Assembly (NCBI RefSeq): GCF_900114015.1
Contig: NZ_FORN01000034.1
Coordinates: 1 to 64,000 of the forward strand
DNA from: Caulobacter sp. UNC279MFTsu5.1
GTDB lineage: Bacteria > Pseudomonadota > Alphaproteobacteria > Caulobacterales > Caulobacteraceae
Length of the DNA stretch: 64,000 nt
Reading direction: 5' to 3'
The position numbers and the translations under genes are program-made. The notes under the pieces are model-generated. The model had not been told where the DNA came from, did not search any database, and saw only the letters and a list, made by a program, of their open reading frames with translations. Shown here in pieces: positions 8,364 to 18,361 of the stretch. The first letter of the stretch is position 1; every line of letters starts with the position of its first letter.

Positions 8364-8834
8364 TCAGGCGTCGTCGATCCGCCGCTGACTGACCTTGTTG
8401 AGCCCTTCGATCACCGCGCGTCGCTGGTCGGGATTGAGGTCGGTGGTGCGCAGCAGCCGCAGGGCGTTGACGTGCACGTCGACGGCGTCCCAGCGCCAGG
8501 CGCCGGCCTCGGCGCAGTTGTCGACCAGGGCGCAGAACGAGACCGCCGCCTGGTCCACGCACGAACCCGGCAGGAAGCCGGACACGTCGATGATGCGCAG
8601 GGCCAGGGTGTAGAGGTCCTGATAGGCCCCGGAGGCGCGGGTCGTCGCCGCCGACCGGCCGAACCGCGCCTCGATCTCGGCCAAGGCGGCGTCCAGCACC
8701 GCCAGGGATTCGGCGCGCAGCGGCTCCAGCGCCGCGTCGGCGGCCGCCAGGGCGTCCTTGGCCATCATGCCGCCGTTGGCCCGCACCAGCATCGACAGGC
8801 GGTTGGGCGCGCGGAATTTACGCATGACGCTCAT
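8364..8834 (-). CDS. cheE: Chemotaxis operon protein CheE
   Basis: Last gene of the chemotaxis operon, 156 residues, mostly alpha-helical, with no domain I recognise. Named by position: the C. crescentus operon ends cheYIII-cheE (family knowledge), and the order here is identical. Sequence features: basic N-terminus (MSVMRKFRAPNRLSMLVRAN), an Ala/Leu-rich helical core and a DLNPDQRRAVIEGLNKVSQR tail. No membrane segment or signal peptide is visible. The start ATG overlaps the stop of the preceding response regulator (ATGA, 8831-8834), indicating translational coupling. Biochemical role not known to me. Confidence 0.8.
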   Translation of the reverse strand: MSVMRKFRAPNRLSMLVRANGGMMAKDALAAADAALEPLRAESLAVLDAALAEIEARFGRSAATTRASGAYQDLYTLALRIIDVSGFLPGSCVDQAAVSFCALVDNCAEAGAWRWDAVDVHVNALRLLRTTDLNPDQRRAVIEGLNKVSQRRIDDA

Positions 8835-9415
8835 GGTTTGACTTTCTCGGAGTCGGCGGACTCCAACGACTGGGCGCCCGGCGGCCGGAGCGCTTGCGGA
8901 GGATCCTCGCGACGCCGCCCCTTGGCGCCGGCCGGGGGACCGTCGTTTTTGAACCGGCGATCGGGTCCCAGGTAGGTCTCGCACTCGATGAACTGGCGAT
9001 CTTCCTTGGCCGCCCACAGGATCCGCTCCAGCACGATCTTGGGGGTGATCGGCTTGGCGATCGTGAAGTTGGCGCCGGCGTCGCGCCCCTTGAATACCTG
9101 CGAAGGCGGCGTGTGGCCCGAAACCAGGATCACGGCCAGGTAGCGATTGGCTTCCAGGGCGCCGCGGCGCAGCCATTTGACCAGTTCGTAGCCGTCCACC
9201 CCGGCCATGTTGGTGGCGCTGATCACCAGGTCGAACGTGCGCTCGCGCAGCAGGGCCTGGGCCATCTTGGCGCTGTCGGCGCGGGTCAGCTTCCCTATGC
9301 CGAAGCCGAGCAGCACCTGGGACAGCAGGTTCAGCGACGGAACGCTGTCGTCGACGAGCAGGACCTCGACCTTTTCGAGATTGATGCGGGTCGAGGCGTG
9401 AAGCGGTTCGCGCAT
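8831..9415 (-). CDS. cheYIII: CheY-like response regulator CheYIII
   Basis: A 194-residue single-domain response regulator with a long unstructured C-terminal tail. The receiver domain occupies about residues 10-135 (VEVLLVDDSVPSLNLLSQVL). At the usual phospho-acceptor position the sequence reads FDLVISATNMAGVDGYELV: the expected Asp is replaced (VISAT instead of VISD), so classical phosphorylation looks unlikely, while the lysine in IAKPITP is kept. The tail (about 140-194) is polar, Pro/Arg-rich and ends VESADSEKVKP-like. It lies in the che operon, three bases after cheU and overlapping cheE by four. It may act as a phosphorylation-independent partner in the chemotaxis pathway; that is inference. 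Confidence 0.88.
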   Translation of the reverse strand: MREPLHASTRINLEKVEVLLVDDSVPSLNLLSQVLLGFGIGKLTRADSAKMAQALLRERTFDLVISATNMAGVDGYELVKWLRRGALEANRYLAVILVSGHTPPSQVFKGRDAGANFTIAKPITPKIVLERILWAAKEDRQFIECETYLGPDRRFKNDGPPAGAKGRRREDPPQALRPPGAQSLESADSEKVKP

Positions 9416-9418
9416 GGC

Positions 9419-9808
9419 CTAGAAGAAGTCGAGCTCGCCGGCCGTGGCGTCCCAGCCTTCGCCGTTCTCGGCGTCGCGCAGGCGCACCACAAGGTCGGCC
9501 AGGCCCAGGCCCTCGAGCAGCGGCTCGACGGCCATGCTCCACTCGCCCGAGGCGTGCTGGCCGATGCGGGCCAGGACGTCGGACAGGCCGTGCAGGCGCT
9601 GGGTCAGCTCGTCCAGGGCCTGCAGCCGCGACAGGTTCTCCAGGGCCGCGCCGCCGCTGGCTAGGTCGCCGGCGATGTGCTCGCAGTCCCGGCAGATCGC
9701 CGCCGCGGCCATCAGCTCCGCCGCCAGCCGGCGCGAAAGCTCGCCCACGGGCAGCTGCCCGGGGGAGGTCTCGTCGGCGTCGGTCAGGGCGAGCGGCTGG
9801 GCGGTCAT
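9419..9808 (-). CDS. cheU: Chemotaxis operon protein CheU
   Basis: A 129-residue predicted helical protein with no recognised domain. Identified by position between cheD and cheYIII, as in C. crescentus. It contains a central helical bundle-like stretch (LSRRLAAELMAAAAICRDCE onward) and ends in an acidic-aromatic tail, AGELDFF. CheD, encoded next to it, ends SGDVDLF. Such tails recall the CheY-binding C-terminus of CheZ, but this is only a resemblance. The start ATG at 9808 lies 6 bp after the cheD stop. Function unknown; a role in modulating CheY signalling is inference. Confidence 0.8.
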   Translation of the reverse strand: MTAQPLALTDADETSPGQLPVGELSRRLAAELMAAAAICRDCEHIAGDLASGGAALENLSRLQALDELTQRLHGLSDVLARIGQHASGEWSMAVEPLLEGLGLADLVVRLRDAENGEGWDATAGELDFF

Positions 9809-9813
9809 GGGCG

Positions 9814-10383
9814 TCAGAACAGGTCCACGTCGCCGCTGGAGGCGGCGGGCATCGGGGCGGGCGCGGGGCGACGGACGTCCTGCGGGGCGTTGTCGACGGC
9901 GACCAGGCGCTGGCGGACCCGGCCGGACGCCGGCCAGAACTCGACGCGCCGGGCCGACAGGCCGCCGGTGCTGGACGAAACGATCGGGATGCCTTCGTCG
10001 CGCAGGAAGCGCTCGGCGAAGGCGGCGTTGCTGGCGCCGACGTCCGAAAGGCCGTCGAACAGCTTGCCGCCGCCGAAGATCTTGGCCTCGAGACGGTCGC
10101 GGCGGGCGCCCTTCTTCAAGAGGCCGTTGATCAGCAGCTCCATGGCGTAGGCGCCGTAGCGGACGGCGTCGCCGCCGTCCTTGCGGTCGCCGGAGTCGGG
10201 CAGCAGGAAGTGGTTCATGCCGCCGATGCCGGTGGTCGGATCGCGCAGGCAGGCGGCGATGCACGAGCCGAGCACCGTGGTCATCACCACGTTGGGGTCG
10301 GCCGACACGTGGCTCTCGCCCTGGGTGACGTGCACCTTGATCGCCGGACCCGCTTCGTCTGGATAGGGGTCTCGCCCGATCAT
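9814..10383 (-). CDS. cheD: Chemoreceptor glutamine deamidase CheD
   Basis: A 189-residue CheD. In the family, Cys/His/Thr deamidate receptor glutamines and tune receptor activity. Seen here: the catalytic Cys in [12 protein letters not shown] (about residue 41), GGMNHFLLP with the conserved His, and the KIFGGGKLF and [13 protein letters not shown] motifs. The C-terminal 25 residues are a Pro/Ala-rich extension ending SGDVDLF. The start ATG overlaps the cheYII stop (10380-10383). The substrate is presumably McpA and other chemoreceptors of the cell. Confidence 0.95.
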   Translation of the reverse strand: MIGRDPYPDEAGPAIKVHVTQGESHVSADPNVVMTTVLGSCIAACLRDPTTGIGGMNHFLLPDSGDRKDGGDAVRYGAYAMELLINGLLKKGARRDRLEAKIFGGGKLFDGLSDVGASNAAFAERFLRDEGIPIVSSSTGGLSARRVEFWPASGRVRQRLVAVDNAPQDVRRPAPAPMPAASSGDVDLF

Positions 10384-10769
10384 GTCAGCTGGCCAAAGAC
10401 CTGTTCGATCTTTTCCTTCAGGCCTTGGACGGTGAACGGCTTGACGCAGTAGTTGTTGACGCCGAACTGCACGGCGCGCTGGACCAGCTCGCGGTCGGCT
10501 CGGCCGGTCAGCATGACGAAGGCCGTCTGGCGGATCGGCGGATGCGAGCGCACCGCGCGCAACAGGGCCAGCCCGTCCATCTTCGGCATGTTGAAGTCCG
10601 AGATGACCAGGTTGGCCGGTTTGGCCAGCAGGTTCTTGAGGGCCTCCTCGCCGTCGGGGGCCTCGCGGATGTCCTTGAAGCCGATCTGCTGCAAGGCGTT
10701 GCGGATCAACGCCCGCATGGTCAGCTGGTCATCGACGACGAGAACGGAAATGGAGCTTGCTTGGGGCAT
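10380..10769 (-). CDS. cheYII: CheY-type response regulator CheYII
   Basis: A 129-residue single receiver domain. Phosphorylation site and switch residues are all present: the acidic pair in VLVVDDQ, phospho-acceptor Asp in [13 protein letters not shown], Thr in FVMLTG and Lys in YCVKPF. This is a conventional CheY expected to be phosphorylated by CheA and to bind the flagellar switch or act as a phosphate sink. I chose the ATG at 10769; an upstream extension in the same frame overlaps cheB and has no similarity. It overlaps cheD by four bases. Confidence 0.94.
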   Translation of the reverse strand: MPQASSISVLVVDDQLTMRALIRNALQQIGFKDIREAPDGEEALKNLLAKPANLVISDFNMPKMDGLALLRAVRSHPPIRQTAFVMLTGRADRELVQRAVQFGVNNYCVKPFTVQGLKEKIEQVFGQLT

Positions 10770-10773
10770 GGGT

Positions 10774-11802
10774 TCATCGCCTCGCGGAGGCCAGATCGAG
10801 AAGGGTTTGGCCCATGGAGGACAGGGGGACCTGCTTCTCCACGGCGCCGAGTTCAAAGGCCGTGCGCGGCATGCCGTAGACGACGCAGCTCTGCTCGTCC
10901 TGGCCGATCGTCCGGGCCCCGGCCTTGCGCATGGCCAGCAGGCCCTGCGCGCCGTCGCGGCCCATGCCGGTCAGGATCGCGCCGACCGCCTTGTCGCCGA
11001 CCGCCTGGGCCACCGAGTTGAACAGCACGTCGACCGAGGGCCGGTGGCCGCTGACGGGGTCGCCCTGGACCAGGCGGCAGCGCAGCCCGGCCGAGCGGAC
11101 GACTTCCAGGTGGGTCGCCCCGCCCGGCGCGACATAGACCTTGCCCGGCTCCAGCAGGGCGCCGTCGACGGCTTCCTGCACCTTGGCGCCGCTGGCCCGG
11201 TCGAGACGGGCGGCGAAGCTGGCGGTGAAGGTGGCCGGCATGTGCTGGGTGATCACCGTCGGCGGGCCGGTCTCGGGGAACTGGCTGAGGATCGACAGCA
11301 AGGCTTCGACCCCGCCGGTCGACGAGCCGATCGCCACGATGTCGCCCGACGGCAGGTAGTTCAGGCGACGGGCGGTCGCCGGCGCGGCGTCGGCCTTGGT
11401 CCGCACCGAGGCGCGGGCGGCGGCCTTGACCTTGTCGGCCACCTCGGCCAGGGCCTCGGCGGTGCCGGTCGCGTTGGTGGGCTTGCCCACGCAGTCGACC
11501 GCGCCCAGCTCCAGCGCGCGCAGGGTCATCTCGGCCCCGGCCTGGGTCAGGCTGGAGACCATGACCACCGGCATCGGCCGCAGGCGCATGATCTTCTCGA
11601 GGAACTCGATGCCGTTCATGTTCGGCATCTCGATGTCGAGGGTGACGACGTCGGGATTCAGGGCCTTGATCATGCCCCGGGCCTCGAACGGGTCGCCGGC
11701 GGCGCCGACCACCTCGATCTCGGGGTCGCGGGTCAGGGCGGCCGTGATCAGGCCGCGCATGGTGGCGGAGTCGTCGACGACGAGAACGCGAATCCGGGCC
11801 AT
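10774..11802 (-). CDS. cheB: Chemotaxis methylesterase CheB
   Basis: A 342-residue two-domain response regulator/protein-glutamate methylesterase. The receiver domain is residues 1-120 ([16 protein letters not shown], phospho-acceptor in [17 protein letters not shown]). A linker follows, then the catalytic domain with the active-site Ser in [11 protein letters not shown], the conserved His in TQHMPATF and the Asp in [14 protein letters not shown]. It removes methyl groups from chemoreceptors for adaptation and counteracts CheR encoded just upstream. Stop and start codons of cheR and cheB share one base (TGATG). Confidence 0.97.
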   Translation of the reverse strand: MARIRVLVVDDSATMRGLITAALTRDPEIEVVGAAGDPFEARGMIKALNPDVVTLDIEMPNMNGIEFLEKIMRLRPMPVVMVSSLTQAGAEMTLRALELGAVDCVGKPTNATGTAEALAEVADKVKAAARASVRTKADAAPATARRLNYLPSGDIVAIGSSTGGVEALLSILSQFPETGPPTVITQHMPATFTASFAARLDRASGAKVQEAVDGALLEPGKVYVAPGGATHLEVVRSAGLRCRLVQGDPVSGHRPSVDVLFNSVAQAVGDKAVGAILTGMGRDGAQGLLAMRKAGARTIGQDEQSCVVYGMPRTAFELGAVEKQVPLSSMGQTLLDLASARR

Positions 11803-12686
11803 CAGCGACCTCCCATCTTGCGATAGGCGGTCAGGCCGGCGCTTTCAAAGGCCCTGACCGACGCGCCCACGCGCTCGGAGTGGCCGACATAGAGCTTGCC
11901 GCCTGGCGACACCAGCGGCGCGAAGCGCTGCCAGACCCGCTCCTGGGTAGGCTCGTCGAAATAGATCACCACGTTGCGACAGAAGATGGCGTCGAACGGC
12001 CCCTTCATCGGCCAGTGCGGGCCGTTCAGGTTCAACTCGCGGAACGCCACCATCTGGCGGGCGGCCTCGCAGACCCGGAAGCTGCGGCGATCGTCGGCGT
12101 CGCGCTCGAAATACTGGCTGCGCATGTTGGCGGGGATGCCCTCGAGGAGTTGCTCCTCGTAGACGGCCGTCCGGCCGGTGGCCAGCACGTTGGTGTCGAT
12201 GTCGGTGCCCAGGATCCGGATGTCCAGATCGGCGGCGTTCGGCCACACCGACAGCACGGTGAAGGCCATCGAATACGGCTCCTGGCCCGACGAACAGGCC
12301 GCCGACCATAGGCGCAGGCGCCCGCCGGCCCGGACCTTGTCGGCCATGGGCTCCAGGATGCTGGCGCGCAGATCGTCGAAGTGGTGCGGCTCACGGAAGA
12401 ATCGGGTGACGTTGGTCGTCAGGGCCCGGAGCATGTGCTGCTGCTCGTCGACATTGCCGTCCTGGGCGACGAACGCGCAGTACTCGGCGAAGGTCTTCAG
12501 GCCCAGGGTGCGCAGGCGCTTGGCCAGGCGCGAATAGACCAGAGTCGCCTTGCTGTCGGGCAGGCTGATGCCGGCCTGGTCGTACAGCAGGGCCGCGATC
12601 CGTTTGAAGTCGGCGCTCGTGAAGGCGAATTCGCCGTCGACGAGGGCCTCGCGGCGATCGGTGAAGGAGGTCGAGGGGGTGGTCAT
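11802..12686 (-). CDS. cheR: Chemotaxis methyltransferase CheR
   Basis: A 294-residue SAM-dependent protein-glutamate O-methyltransferase. It has the all-alpha N-terminal domain ([20 protein letters not shown]), then the Rossmann domain with [17 protein letters not shown] (SAM-binding signature) and [14 protein letters not shown], the typical CheR motif. It methylates receptor glutamates during adaptation. It follows cheW directly with no gap and is coupled to cheB. Confidence 0.97.
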   Translation of the reverse strand: MTTPSTSFTDRREALVDGEFAFTSADFKRIAALLYDQAGISLPDSKATLVYSRLAKRLRTLGLKTFAEYCAFVAQDGNVDEQQHMLRALTTNVTRFFREPHHFDDLRASILEPMADKVRAGGRLRLWSAACSSGQEPYSMAFTVLSVWPNAADLDIRILGTDIDTNVLATGRTAVYEEQLLEGIPANMRSQYFERDADDRRSFRVCEAARQMVAFRELNLNGPHWPMKGPFDAIFCRNVVIYFDEPTQERVWQRFAPLVSPGGKLYVGHSERVGASVRAFESAGLTAYRKMGGR

Positions 12687-13154
12687 CTAGGCGGCCAGGG
12701 CCTCGCGCTCGGGGAGCAGGCGGTCCAGCGAGATCTCGCTGATCATCCGCCCTTCGATGGAAATGATCCCGCGCACGAAATGGCGGACGTTCTCGCAGGC
12801 GATGTCCGGGGTCGGCTGGCACATGTCGTCGGTGATCGACAGGATGTCGGACACCGCGTCGACCAGCAGGCCGACCGTGCGGTCGCCGGCCTGGACGACG
12901 ATGAACACGCTGCGCACGTTCGGCTCGGTGGTCGGCATGCCGATGCGGGCGGCCAGGTCCATGATCGGCAGAACCGCGCCGCGCAGGTTGATCACGCCGC
13001 GCATGTAGGCGGGCGACTGCGGCAGGGTGGTGGCCGGGCTCCAGCCGCGGATTTCGCGGACGGCCATGATGTCCACGCAGTATTCCTGCTCGCCCACGCG
13101 GAACGAGATCAGTTCGCGGGTTTCGTTGCTGGACGTGATGGTCGGTTCGGTCAT
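12687..13154 (-). CDS. cheW: Chemotaxis adaptor CheW
   Basis: A 155-residue CheW with a single SH3-like CheW domain ([20 protein letters not shown] and [19 protein letters not shown] motifs). It links chemoreceptors to the kinase CheA in signalling arrays. Length is normal for the family. It sits 5 bp downstream of cheA and directly before cheR. Confidence 0.97.
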   Translation of the reverse strand: MTEPTITSSNETRELISFRVGEQEYCVDIMAVREIRGWSPATTLPQSPAYMRGVINLRGAVLPIMDLAARIGMPTTEPNVRSVFIVVQAGDRTVGLLVDAVSDILSITDDMCQPTPDIACENVRHFVRGIISIEGRMISEISLDRLLPEREALAA

Positions 13155-13159
13155 CGTGG

Positions 13160-15448
13160 CTATTCCGCGGCGATGAGGGTGGGATCGGACGGCGGCGGCG
13201 GGCCGCGGCGACGCAGGTTGATCACCGCGTCGACGTCGAGGATCAGCGCCACCCGGCCGTCGCCCAGGATGGTCGCGGCGGCGACCCCTTCGACCTGCTG
13301 GTAGTTCTGCTCGAGCGACTTGATCACCACCTGGCGCTGGCCGTGGATGGCGTCGGCCACCAGGGCGGCGCGCGAGCCGTCCTCGCCCTCGACCAGCAGC
13401 ACCACGCCCTCGGTGGGCGGCGGCGAGCGGTCGCGGTAGTTCAGGGTCAGGCCCACGTCGATCAGCGGCACGAAGCTGTCGCGCACGGCCAGGACCGAGC
13501 CGACCGGGCCCAGGGGCCGGATTTCCTCGGCCTTGGGACGCAGGCTTTCGACGATGCAGGCCAGCGGGATGACCAGGGTCTCGCCGGCCACGTCGACCAC
13601 CATGCCGTCCAGCACGGCCAGGGTCAGCGGCAGGCTCAGCGTGAAGGTCGAGCCCAGGCCCGGACGCGAGGTGATCGAGATGCGGCCGCCCAGGGCCTGC
13701 ACCGAACGCTTGACCACGTCCATGCCGACGCCGCGGCCCGAGACGTCCGAGATCTTGTCCGCGGTCGAGAACCCGGGGAGGAAGATCAGGTTGTCGATCT
13801 CTTCGTCGGTCAGCGTCAGGTCCGGCGAGATCAGGCCCTTCTTGACCGCGATCGAGTGGACCCGCTCGCGGTTGATGCCCTTGCCGTCGTCCTGGACCTC
13901 GATGACGATCCGGCCGCTGCGGTGCAGGGCGGCCAGGCGCACGACGCCTTCGGGATTCTTGCCGGCCGCCTTGCGCTCCTCGGGGCTTTCCAGCCCGTGG
14001 TCGATGGCGTTGCGCAGCATGTGGGTGATCGGATCGGACAGGCGCTCGATGACCGTCTTGTCGACCTCGGTGTTCTCGCCGTCCATGACCAGGCGGGCCT
14101 GCTTGCCCGTCATGTTGGCGACTTCGCGGACCAGGCGCGGCATGCGCTGGAACACCGACTTCACCGGCTGGGCGCGGATGGCCATCACGCTGTCCTGGAT
14201 CTCGCGGGTGAGCTGTTCCAGCTCATCCAGACCCATGGCCAGGTTCGAGGACGGGGCGATGCCGTATTCGCCGACCCGCTGGGCCAGCATGGCCTGGTTG
14301 ATGACCAACTCGCCGACCAGGTCGATCAGGCGGTCGATGCGCTCGGGATCGACGCGGATCACCGACTGGCCCGGACCGGGGACGTCGATCTGGGCCGGCT
14401 TGGCGGCCGCGGGGGCCGGCGCGTTGGCGGCGACCGGCGGCGCGGCGGGCGCCGGGGCCGAAACGGGCATCGGAGCGGCCAGCGGCGCGGCCTCGGCCGC
14501 CGGGCCAACGGCGCTCACGGGCGGCGCTTCGGCGGGAATTTCGACCGCGACGGGGGCGGCTTCGGGCGCGGGCGCCGGGGCGGCGATGTCCAGCAGGCTG
14601 GCCAGCACGTCGGCCACCGGGGCCTCGCCGCGGGTGATCTCCAGGTCGCAGTCGCCGTCGACGAATTCGAAGACTTCGCGGATGGCCTCTTCGCCCTGCT
14701 CGGTCTCGACCCGGACGCTCCAGGTGACGTAGGCGGCTTCGGGATCGATGAATTCCAGGGCCGGCAGGGCGCTGTCGTCCAGGGTCGCCTGGATCGGACC
14801 CAGGCGGCTCAGCTCGCGCAGCAGCAGGGCGGTCTCGTTGGCCTTGCGGTACAGGTCCGACTTTGGACGGATCGACACCGTCCAGACATCGCCGTCGAGC
14901 ACGGCCGCGTCGGCGGCCTGGGCGTCGAGAGTGATGGTCATCGGCTGGAAGTCGAAGCCCAGGTCGTCGTCGTCCATTCCGTCGTCAGCGCCGATGACGA
15001 TCGGCGCGGCGTCGACGTACTGGGGCGCTTCCGCCACCGGCGCGGCGGCGGCCGGGGCGGCGTTGGGGTCGGTGGCGATCTTCAGCTCGGCGGCCATGGC
15101 GGCCGAGACGTCCATGTCGACGACGCCCAGACCGCGGGCGGCGCTGACGTGGTCGGCCAGCACGTCCGAGGCGCGCAGCAGCAGGGCCGTCAGGTCTGGC
15201 GTGCCGGGGATCTCGTTCGAGCGCAGGGCGTCCAGCAGGGTCTCGAACACGTGGGCGAAGCGCACCAGCGGCTCCAGGCCGAAGGCGCCGGCCCCGCCCT
15301 TGATCGAGTGCACGGCCCGGAAGACGGCGTTGACGGTGTCGCCGTCGTCATTGCCGTCCTGCATGGCCAGGAGCCCGCCTTCGAGATCCGCGAGCAGTTC
15401 CTCGCATTCCTGAAAGAAGGTGACCTTGATGGCCTCTAGCTCGTCCAT
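13160..15448 (-). CDS. cheA: Chemotaxis histidine kinase CheA
   Basis: A 762-residue multidomain kinase. P1 (HPt, about 1-110) carries the phosphorylatable His in [13 protein letters not shown] divergent middle region follows, then an Ala/Pro-rich linker (about 290-355). P3 is the dimerisation helix ([20 protein letters not shown]), P4 the ATPase ([33 protein letters not shown]) and P5 the CheW-like regulatory domain. It autophosphorylates under receptor control and passes phosphate to the CheY and CheB proteins of this operon. A 46-bp gap to cheYI carries a small GGTA/TACC hairpin. Confidence 0.97.
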   Translation of the reverse strand: MDELEAIKVTFFQECEELLADLEGGLLAMQDGNDDGDTVNAVFRAVHSIKGGAGAFGLEPLVRFAHVFETLLDALRSNEIPGTPDLTALLLRASDVLADHVSAARGLGVVDMDVSAAMAAELKIATDPNAAPAAAAPVAEAPQYVDAAPIVIGADDGMDDDDLGFDFQPMTITLDAQAADAAVLDGDVWTVSIRPKSDLYRKANETALLLRELSRLGPIQATLDDSALPALEFIDPEAAYVTWSVRVETEQGEEAIREVFEFVDGDCDLEITRGEAPVADVLASLLDIAAPAPAPEAAPVAVEIPAEAPPVSAVGPAAEAAPLAAPMPVSAPAPAAPPVAANAPAPAAAKPAQIDVPGPGQSVIRVDPERIDRLIDLVGELVINQAMLAQRVGEYGIAPSSNLAMGLDELEQLTREIQDSVMAIRAQPVKSVFQRMPRLVREVANMTGKQARLVMDGENTEVDKTVIERLSDPITHMLRNAIDHGLESPEERKAAGKNPEGVVRLAALHRSGRIVIEVQDDGKGINRERVHSIAVKKGLISPDLTLTDEEIDNLIFLPGFSTADKISDVSGRGVGMDVVKRSVQALGGRISITSRPGLGSTFTLSLPLTLAVLDGMVVDVAGETLVIPLACIVESLRPKAEEIRPLGPVGSVLAVRDSFVPLIDVGLTLNYRDRSPPPTEGVVLLVEGEDGSRAALVADAIHGQRQVVIKSLEQNYQQVEGVAAATILGDGRVALILDVDAVINLRRRGPPPPSDPTLIAAE

Positions 15449-15494
15449 TCCCCGACTTCCTACAAAGGTATTTCAGTACCTGAAGCGCGCTCGA

Positions 15495-15860
15495 TCAGGC
15501 CGCGACGCGGCGGATCGCCTCGACCAGCTTCTCGGGATTGAACGGCTTGACGATCCAGCCGGTCGCCCCGGCTTCACGGGCCCGCTGCTTCTTGCTGGGG
15601 TCGCTTTCCGTGGTCAGCACCAGGATCGGGATGGCGCGATAGTCGTCGTCGACCCGCACCGCCTCGATGAAGCCGAAGCCGTCCAGCTTGGGCATGTTGA
15701 TGTCGGTGATGATCACGTCGGGGCGATGGGCGGACAGCACTTCCAGCCCGTGTTCGCCGTCGACGGCTTCGACGACGTTGAACCCGGCGCCGGCGAGGGC
15801 CATGCGCAGCATGTCCCGCATCGTACGCGAGTCATCGACCGTGAGGACAGTACGCGTCAC
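15495..15860 (-). CDS. cheYI: CheY-type response regulator CheYI
   Basis: A 121-residue receiver protein with all switch residues: DD in TVDDSRTM, phospho-Asp in VIITDINMPKLDG, Thr in ILVLTTES and Lys in WIVKPF. The start is a GTG at 15860, chosen because AAGGAG precedes it at good spacing and it overlaps the cheX stop by four bases (GTGA). The frame stays open upstream but that part lies inside cheX. This is the canonical CheY of the operon by position. Confidence 0.94.
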   Translation of the reverse strand: MTRTVLTVDDSRTMRDMLRMALAGAGFNVVEAVDGEHGLEVLSAHRPDVIITDINMPKLDGFGFIEAVRVDDDYRAIPILVLTTESDPSKKQRAREAGATGWIVKPFNPEKLVEAIRRVAA

Positions 15861-16144
15861 GATGCAGCTCCTTGGATTTCGGCCTGAAGCAGGGCCCCTT
15901 CGGCCCCGAAAAGACGGATGGTTTCCACGAACGCCTCGGAAGGCGCGGTGATCGAAAAGGGCTTGCCGTCCTCGGCCCACGCCTTGCGGGCGGCGAGCAG
16001 GACCTGCAGGCACAGGCCGCCGAGGCGACGGACCTGATCGGCATGGACCTCGATGTCCTGGCCGCGGCGTTCGACGAACGCCTGCTTGAGCGGCCCCGAA
16101 GCCTTCAGATCAAGGGTTTCGGGCAGGGCGATCGCTGTCGACAT
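15857..16144 (-). CDS. cheX: STAS-domain protein CheX (Caulobacter nomenclature)
   Basis: A 95-residue STAS-type protein (LPETLDLKASGPLKQAFVER; VRRLGGLCLQVLLAARKAW), similar to anti-sigma-factor antagonists. It is not the CheC-family CheX phosphatase of other bacteria despite the name used in Caulobacter. The position usually holding the phosphorylatable Ser is GGLC, so the conserved Ser seems to be replaced by Gly. It sits between mcpA and cheYI, sharing a base with the mcpA stop (TGATG). Its role in signalling is unknown; it may link the array to another partner-switching protein. Confidence 0.88.
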   Translation of the reverse strand: MSTAIALPETLDLKASGPLKQAFVERRGQDIEVHADQVRRLGGLCLQVLLAARKAWAEDGKPFSITAPSEAFVETIRLFGAEGALLQAEIQGAAS

Positions 16145-18120
16145 CAGAACTCCTCCCAGCCGTCGCTGGCGGGGGCGGCCGCGGTCGCCGCGCCGCCGCG
16201 TCCGGGACGGGCGAAGGCGTTGAGGCGGGCGCGCTGTTCGGCCACCGGATTGGCGGCGGGGGCGTGATAGGCGGGATCGGCCATCTGCGGACGCTCGTAG
16301 GCGGTCGTCTGCTGGCGGCCGTCGCCGACCCGGAAGCGGCCGATCAGGCGCACCAGCTCGCCGGTCTCGCCCTTCAGCGAGTGGGTGGCGGCGGTCGATT
16401 GCTCGACCATCGCGGCGTTTTGCTGGGTCACCTGGTCCATCTGGTTGACGGCGGTGTTGACCTCGTTCAGGCCCGTAGCCTGTTCGGCGGCCGAGGCGGC
16501 GATCTCGGTGACCAGGGCGTCGATTTCGCCGACCTTGGTGACGATCCGCTGCAGGGCCTCGCCGGTCTGGCCGACCAGGCTGACGCCCTGGCTGACCTGC
16601 TGGGTCGAGGACGAGATCAGGGTCTTGATCTCCTTGGCCGCTTCGGCCGAGCGCTGGGCCAGGGCCCGCACTTCCTGGGCGACGACCGCGAAGCCGCGGC
16701 CGGCGTCACCCGCACGGGCGGCTTCGACGCCGGCGTTCAGGGCCAGCAGGTTGGTCTGGAAGGCGATCTCGTCGATGACGCCGATGATCTGGTTGATCTG
16801 CTTGGACGAGTCCTCGATGGCGCCCATGGCCGAGACGGCCTCGTGCACGACCTGGCCCGAATGGGTGGCTTCGCCGCGGGTGCTGGAAACCACTTCCGAG
16901 GCCTGCTTGGCGCCGCTGGCGGTGCGGCGCACCGTGGCGGTCAGCTCGTCCAGGGCGGCGGCGGTCTCTTCCAGCGAAGCGGCCTGTTGTTCGGTGCGGC
17001 GCGACAGGTCGTCTGAAGCGTGGGCGATCTCGTCGGCGCCGGTGCGCAGGCCGTCCGTCGAGGCCGCGATGACCTTGATGGTTTCCTGCAGCTGGGTGAT
17101 GGCGGCGTTGAAGTCGTCCTTCAGCTTGCGATAGTCGCCCGGGAAGTCGGCCTGGACGCGGAACGTCAGGTCGCCCTTGGCCAGGTGCTCCAGCGCCTCG
17201 GCCAGCGACGACACCACCAGGGCGTTCTCGCGGGCGGCGGCGGCGGCGGCCTCTTCCTTGGCGCGGCGCTCGTCGGCGGTCAGGGCGGCCGACTTCTCCT
17301 GCTCGGCGCGCATCTGCTCCAGGTGCAGCTGGTTGTCGCGGAAGACCTTCAGCGAGCGGACGATGGCGCCCAGCTCGTCGCCGCGGGTCATCTTCTCCAG
17401 GTCGATCGTGTTGTCGCCCTTGGACAGCTTCTCGGTGGCGCCGGCGATGTCGCCGATCGACTTGCGGGTGGTCATGACGGTCATGAAGGCCAGGCCGGCG
17501 ACCGCGCACAGCGTGATCAACGACATGATGATCGTGGCGCTCATGGCCGCGGTGGCCTCGGCCTGCTTCTTGGCCGTCTCGGTGGCGATGCGCTTGTTGG
17601 CGGCAGCGACGACGGCGTCCAGCTGGCCGGTCATCTTGGCGTACTGTTCTTCGAACGGGGCGATGAAGCCGACGGCCATGTTGAAGTCGACGCCGATCAT
17701 GCCGCTGACCGTGTCGATGGCGCTGCGGCATTCGTCGAGCGACTTGATCAGCTCGGCGATCTTGGGCTGCTCGTCCTTGGGCAGCTTGCCCTTCAGGGCC
17801 GTCAGATCCTTCTTGAGCGCGTCGGTCTCGGTCAGGATCGCCGCCATGCGGGCGTCGTTCTTGTCGACCTCGATATTGCCCGCCTTGTGGGTCAACACCG
17901 TGTAGAGCTCGCCGTTGATGTTGGAGATCCGCTTGGAGATCGCCTGGATCTCCATGTTCTCGCGCATGTCGGTCTCGACGACCTGGTGCAGCGCGGCGGA
18001 CTGGCTCTTTTGCATGACGATCGCGCCGCCGGCCATCAGGGCCAGCATGAGCAAGGCGAAAGCCGGCGCGAAGCCGATTTTGATGATCAACGGCAGATCG
18101 ACGAGCCGGAAGCGCTTCAT
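16144..18120 (-). CDS. mcpA: Methyl-accepting chemotaxis protein McpA
   Basis: A 658-residue transmembrane chemoreceptor and first gene of the operon. It has TM1 (about 12-35), a periplasmic four-helix-type sensor (about 36-185), TM2 (about 190-212), a HAMP domain, and a second HAMP-like/linker segment (EALEHLAKGDLTFRVQADFP). The signalling hairpin includes the tip IDEIAFQTNLLALNAGVEAA. The C-terminus ends DGWEEF, resembling the xWxxF peptide that tethers CheR/CheB in some receptors. The ATG at 18120 follows an AGAGGGG box; an upstream in-frame start adds twelve residues without support. The ligand is unknown. Confidence 0.95.
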   Translation of the reverse strand: MKRFRLVDLPLIIKIGFAPAFALLMLALMAGGAIVMQKSQSAALHQVVETDMRENMEIQAISKRISNINGELYTVLTHKAGNIEVDKNDARMAAILTETDALKKDLTALKGKLPKDEQPKIAELIKSLDECRSAIDTVSGMIGVDFNMAVGFIAPFEEQYAKMTGQLDAVVAAANKRIATETAKKQAEATAAMSATIIMSLITLCAVAGLAFMTVMTTRKSIGDIAGATEKLSKGDNTIDLEKMTRGDELGAIVRSLKVFRDNQLHLEQMRAEQEKSAALTADERRAKEEAAAAAARENALVVSSLAEALEHLAKGDLTFRVQADFPGDYRKLKDDFNAAITQLQETIKVIAASTDGLRTGADEIAHASDDLSRRTEQQAASLEETAAALDELTATVRRTASGAKQASEVVSSTRGEATHSGQVVHEAVSAMGAIEDSSKQINQIIGVIDEIAFQTNLLALNAGVEAARAGDAGRGFAVVAQEVRALAQRSAEAAKEIKTLISSSTQQVSQGVSLVGQTGEALQRIVTKVGEIDALVTEIAASAAEQATGLNEVNTAVNQMDQVTQQNAAMVEQSTAATHSLKGETGELVRLIGRFRVGDGRQQTTAYERPQMADPAYHAPAANPVAEQRARLNAFARPGRGGAATAAAPASDGWEEF

Positions 18121-18361
18121 CGGATTTGGTCCCCTCTTGCGGCGGTCCGTGCGCACGGATCACCAACGTCGAGGGGGATCATCACGACATATTCCTAATA
18201 GTTCCTGACTTTGGTTAAGGGCGTTTGCCGCAGGGCGTGTCGCACCCTCCGGATTCCCCGCCGCGAGCCCCTCCAGCCGCCAGGCCTGGAACCAAGGAAC
18301 GGGCGCGCGCAGGAGTCACGCCCGCGATGGCGTCGAGTCGCCGACAATGCATCCTGAGTGT

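Noticed and set aside
14400..14600. Ala/Pro-rich repetitive stretch as a separate repeat feature
   Set aside because: It is the flexible linker of CheA between the P1/P2-like part and the dimerisation domain.
13343..15439. Long open frame antisense to cheA
   Set aside because: Low-complexity Gly/Arg/Gln translation, mirror of cheA codons, no ribosome site.
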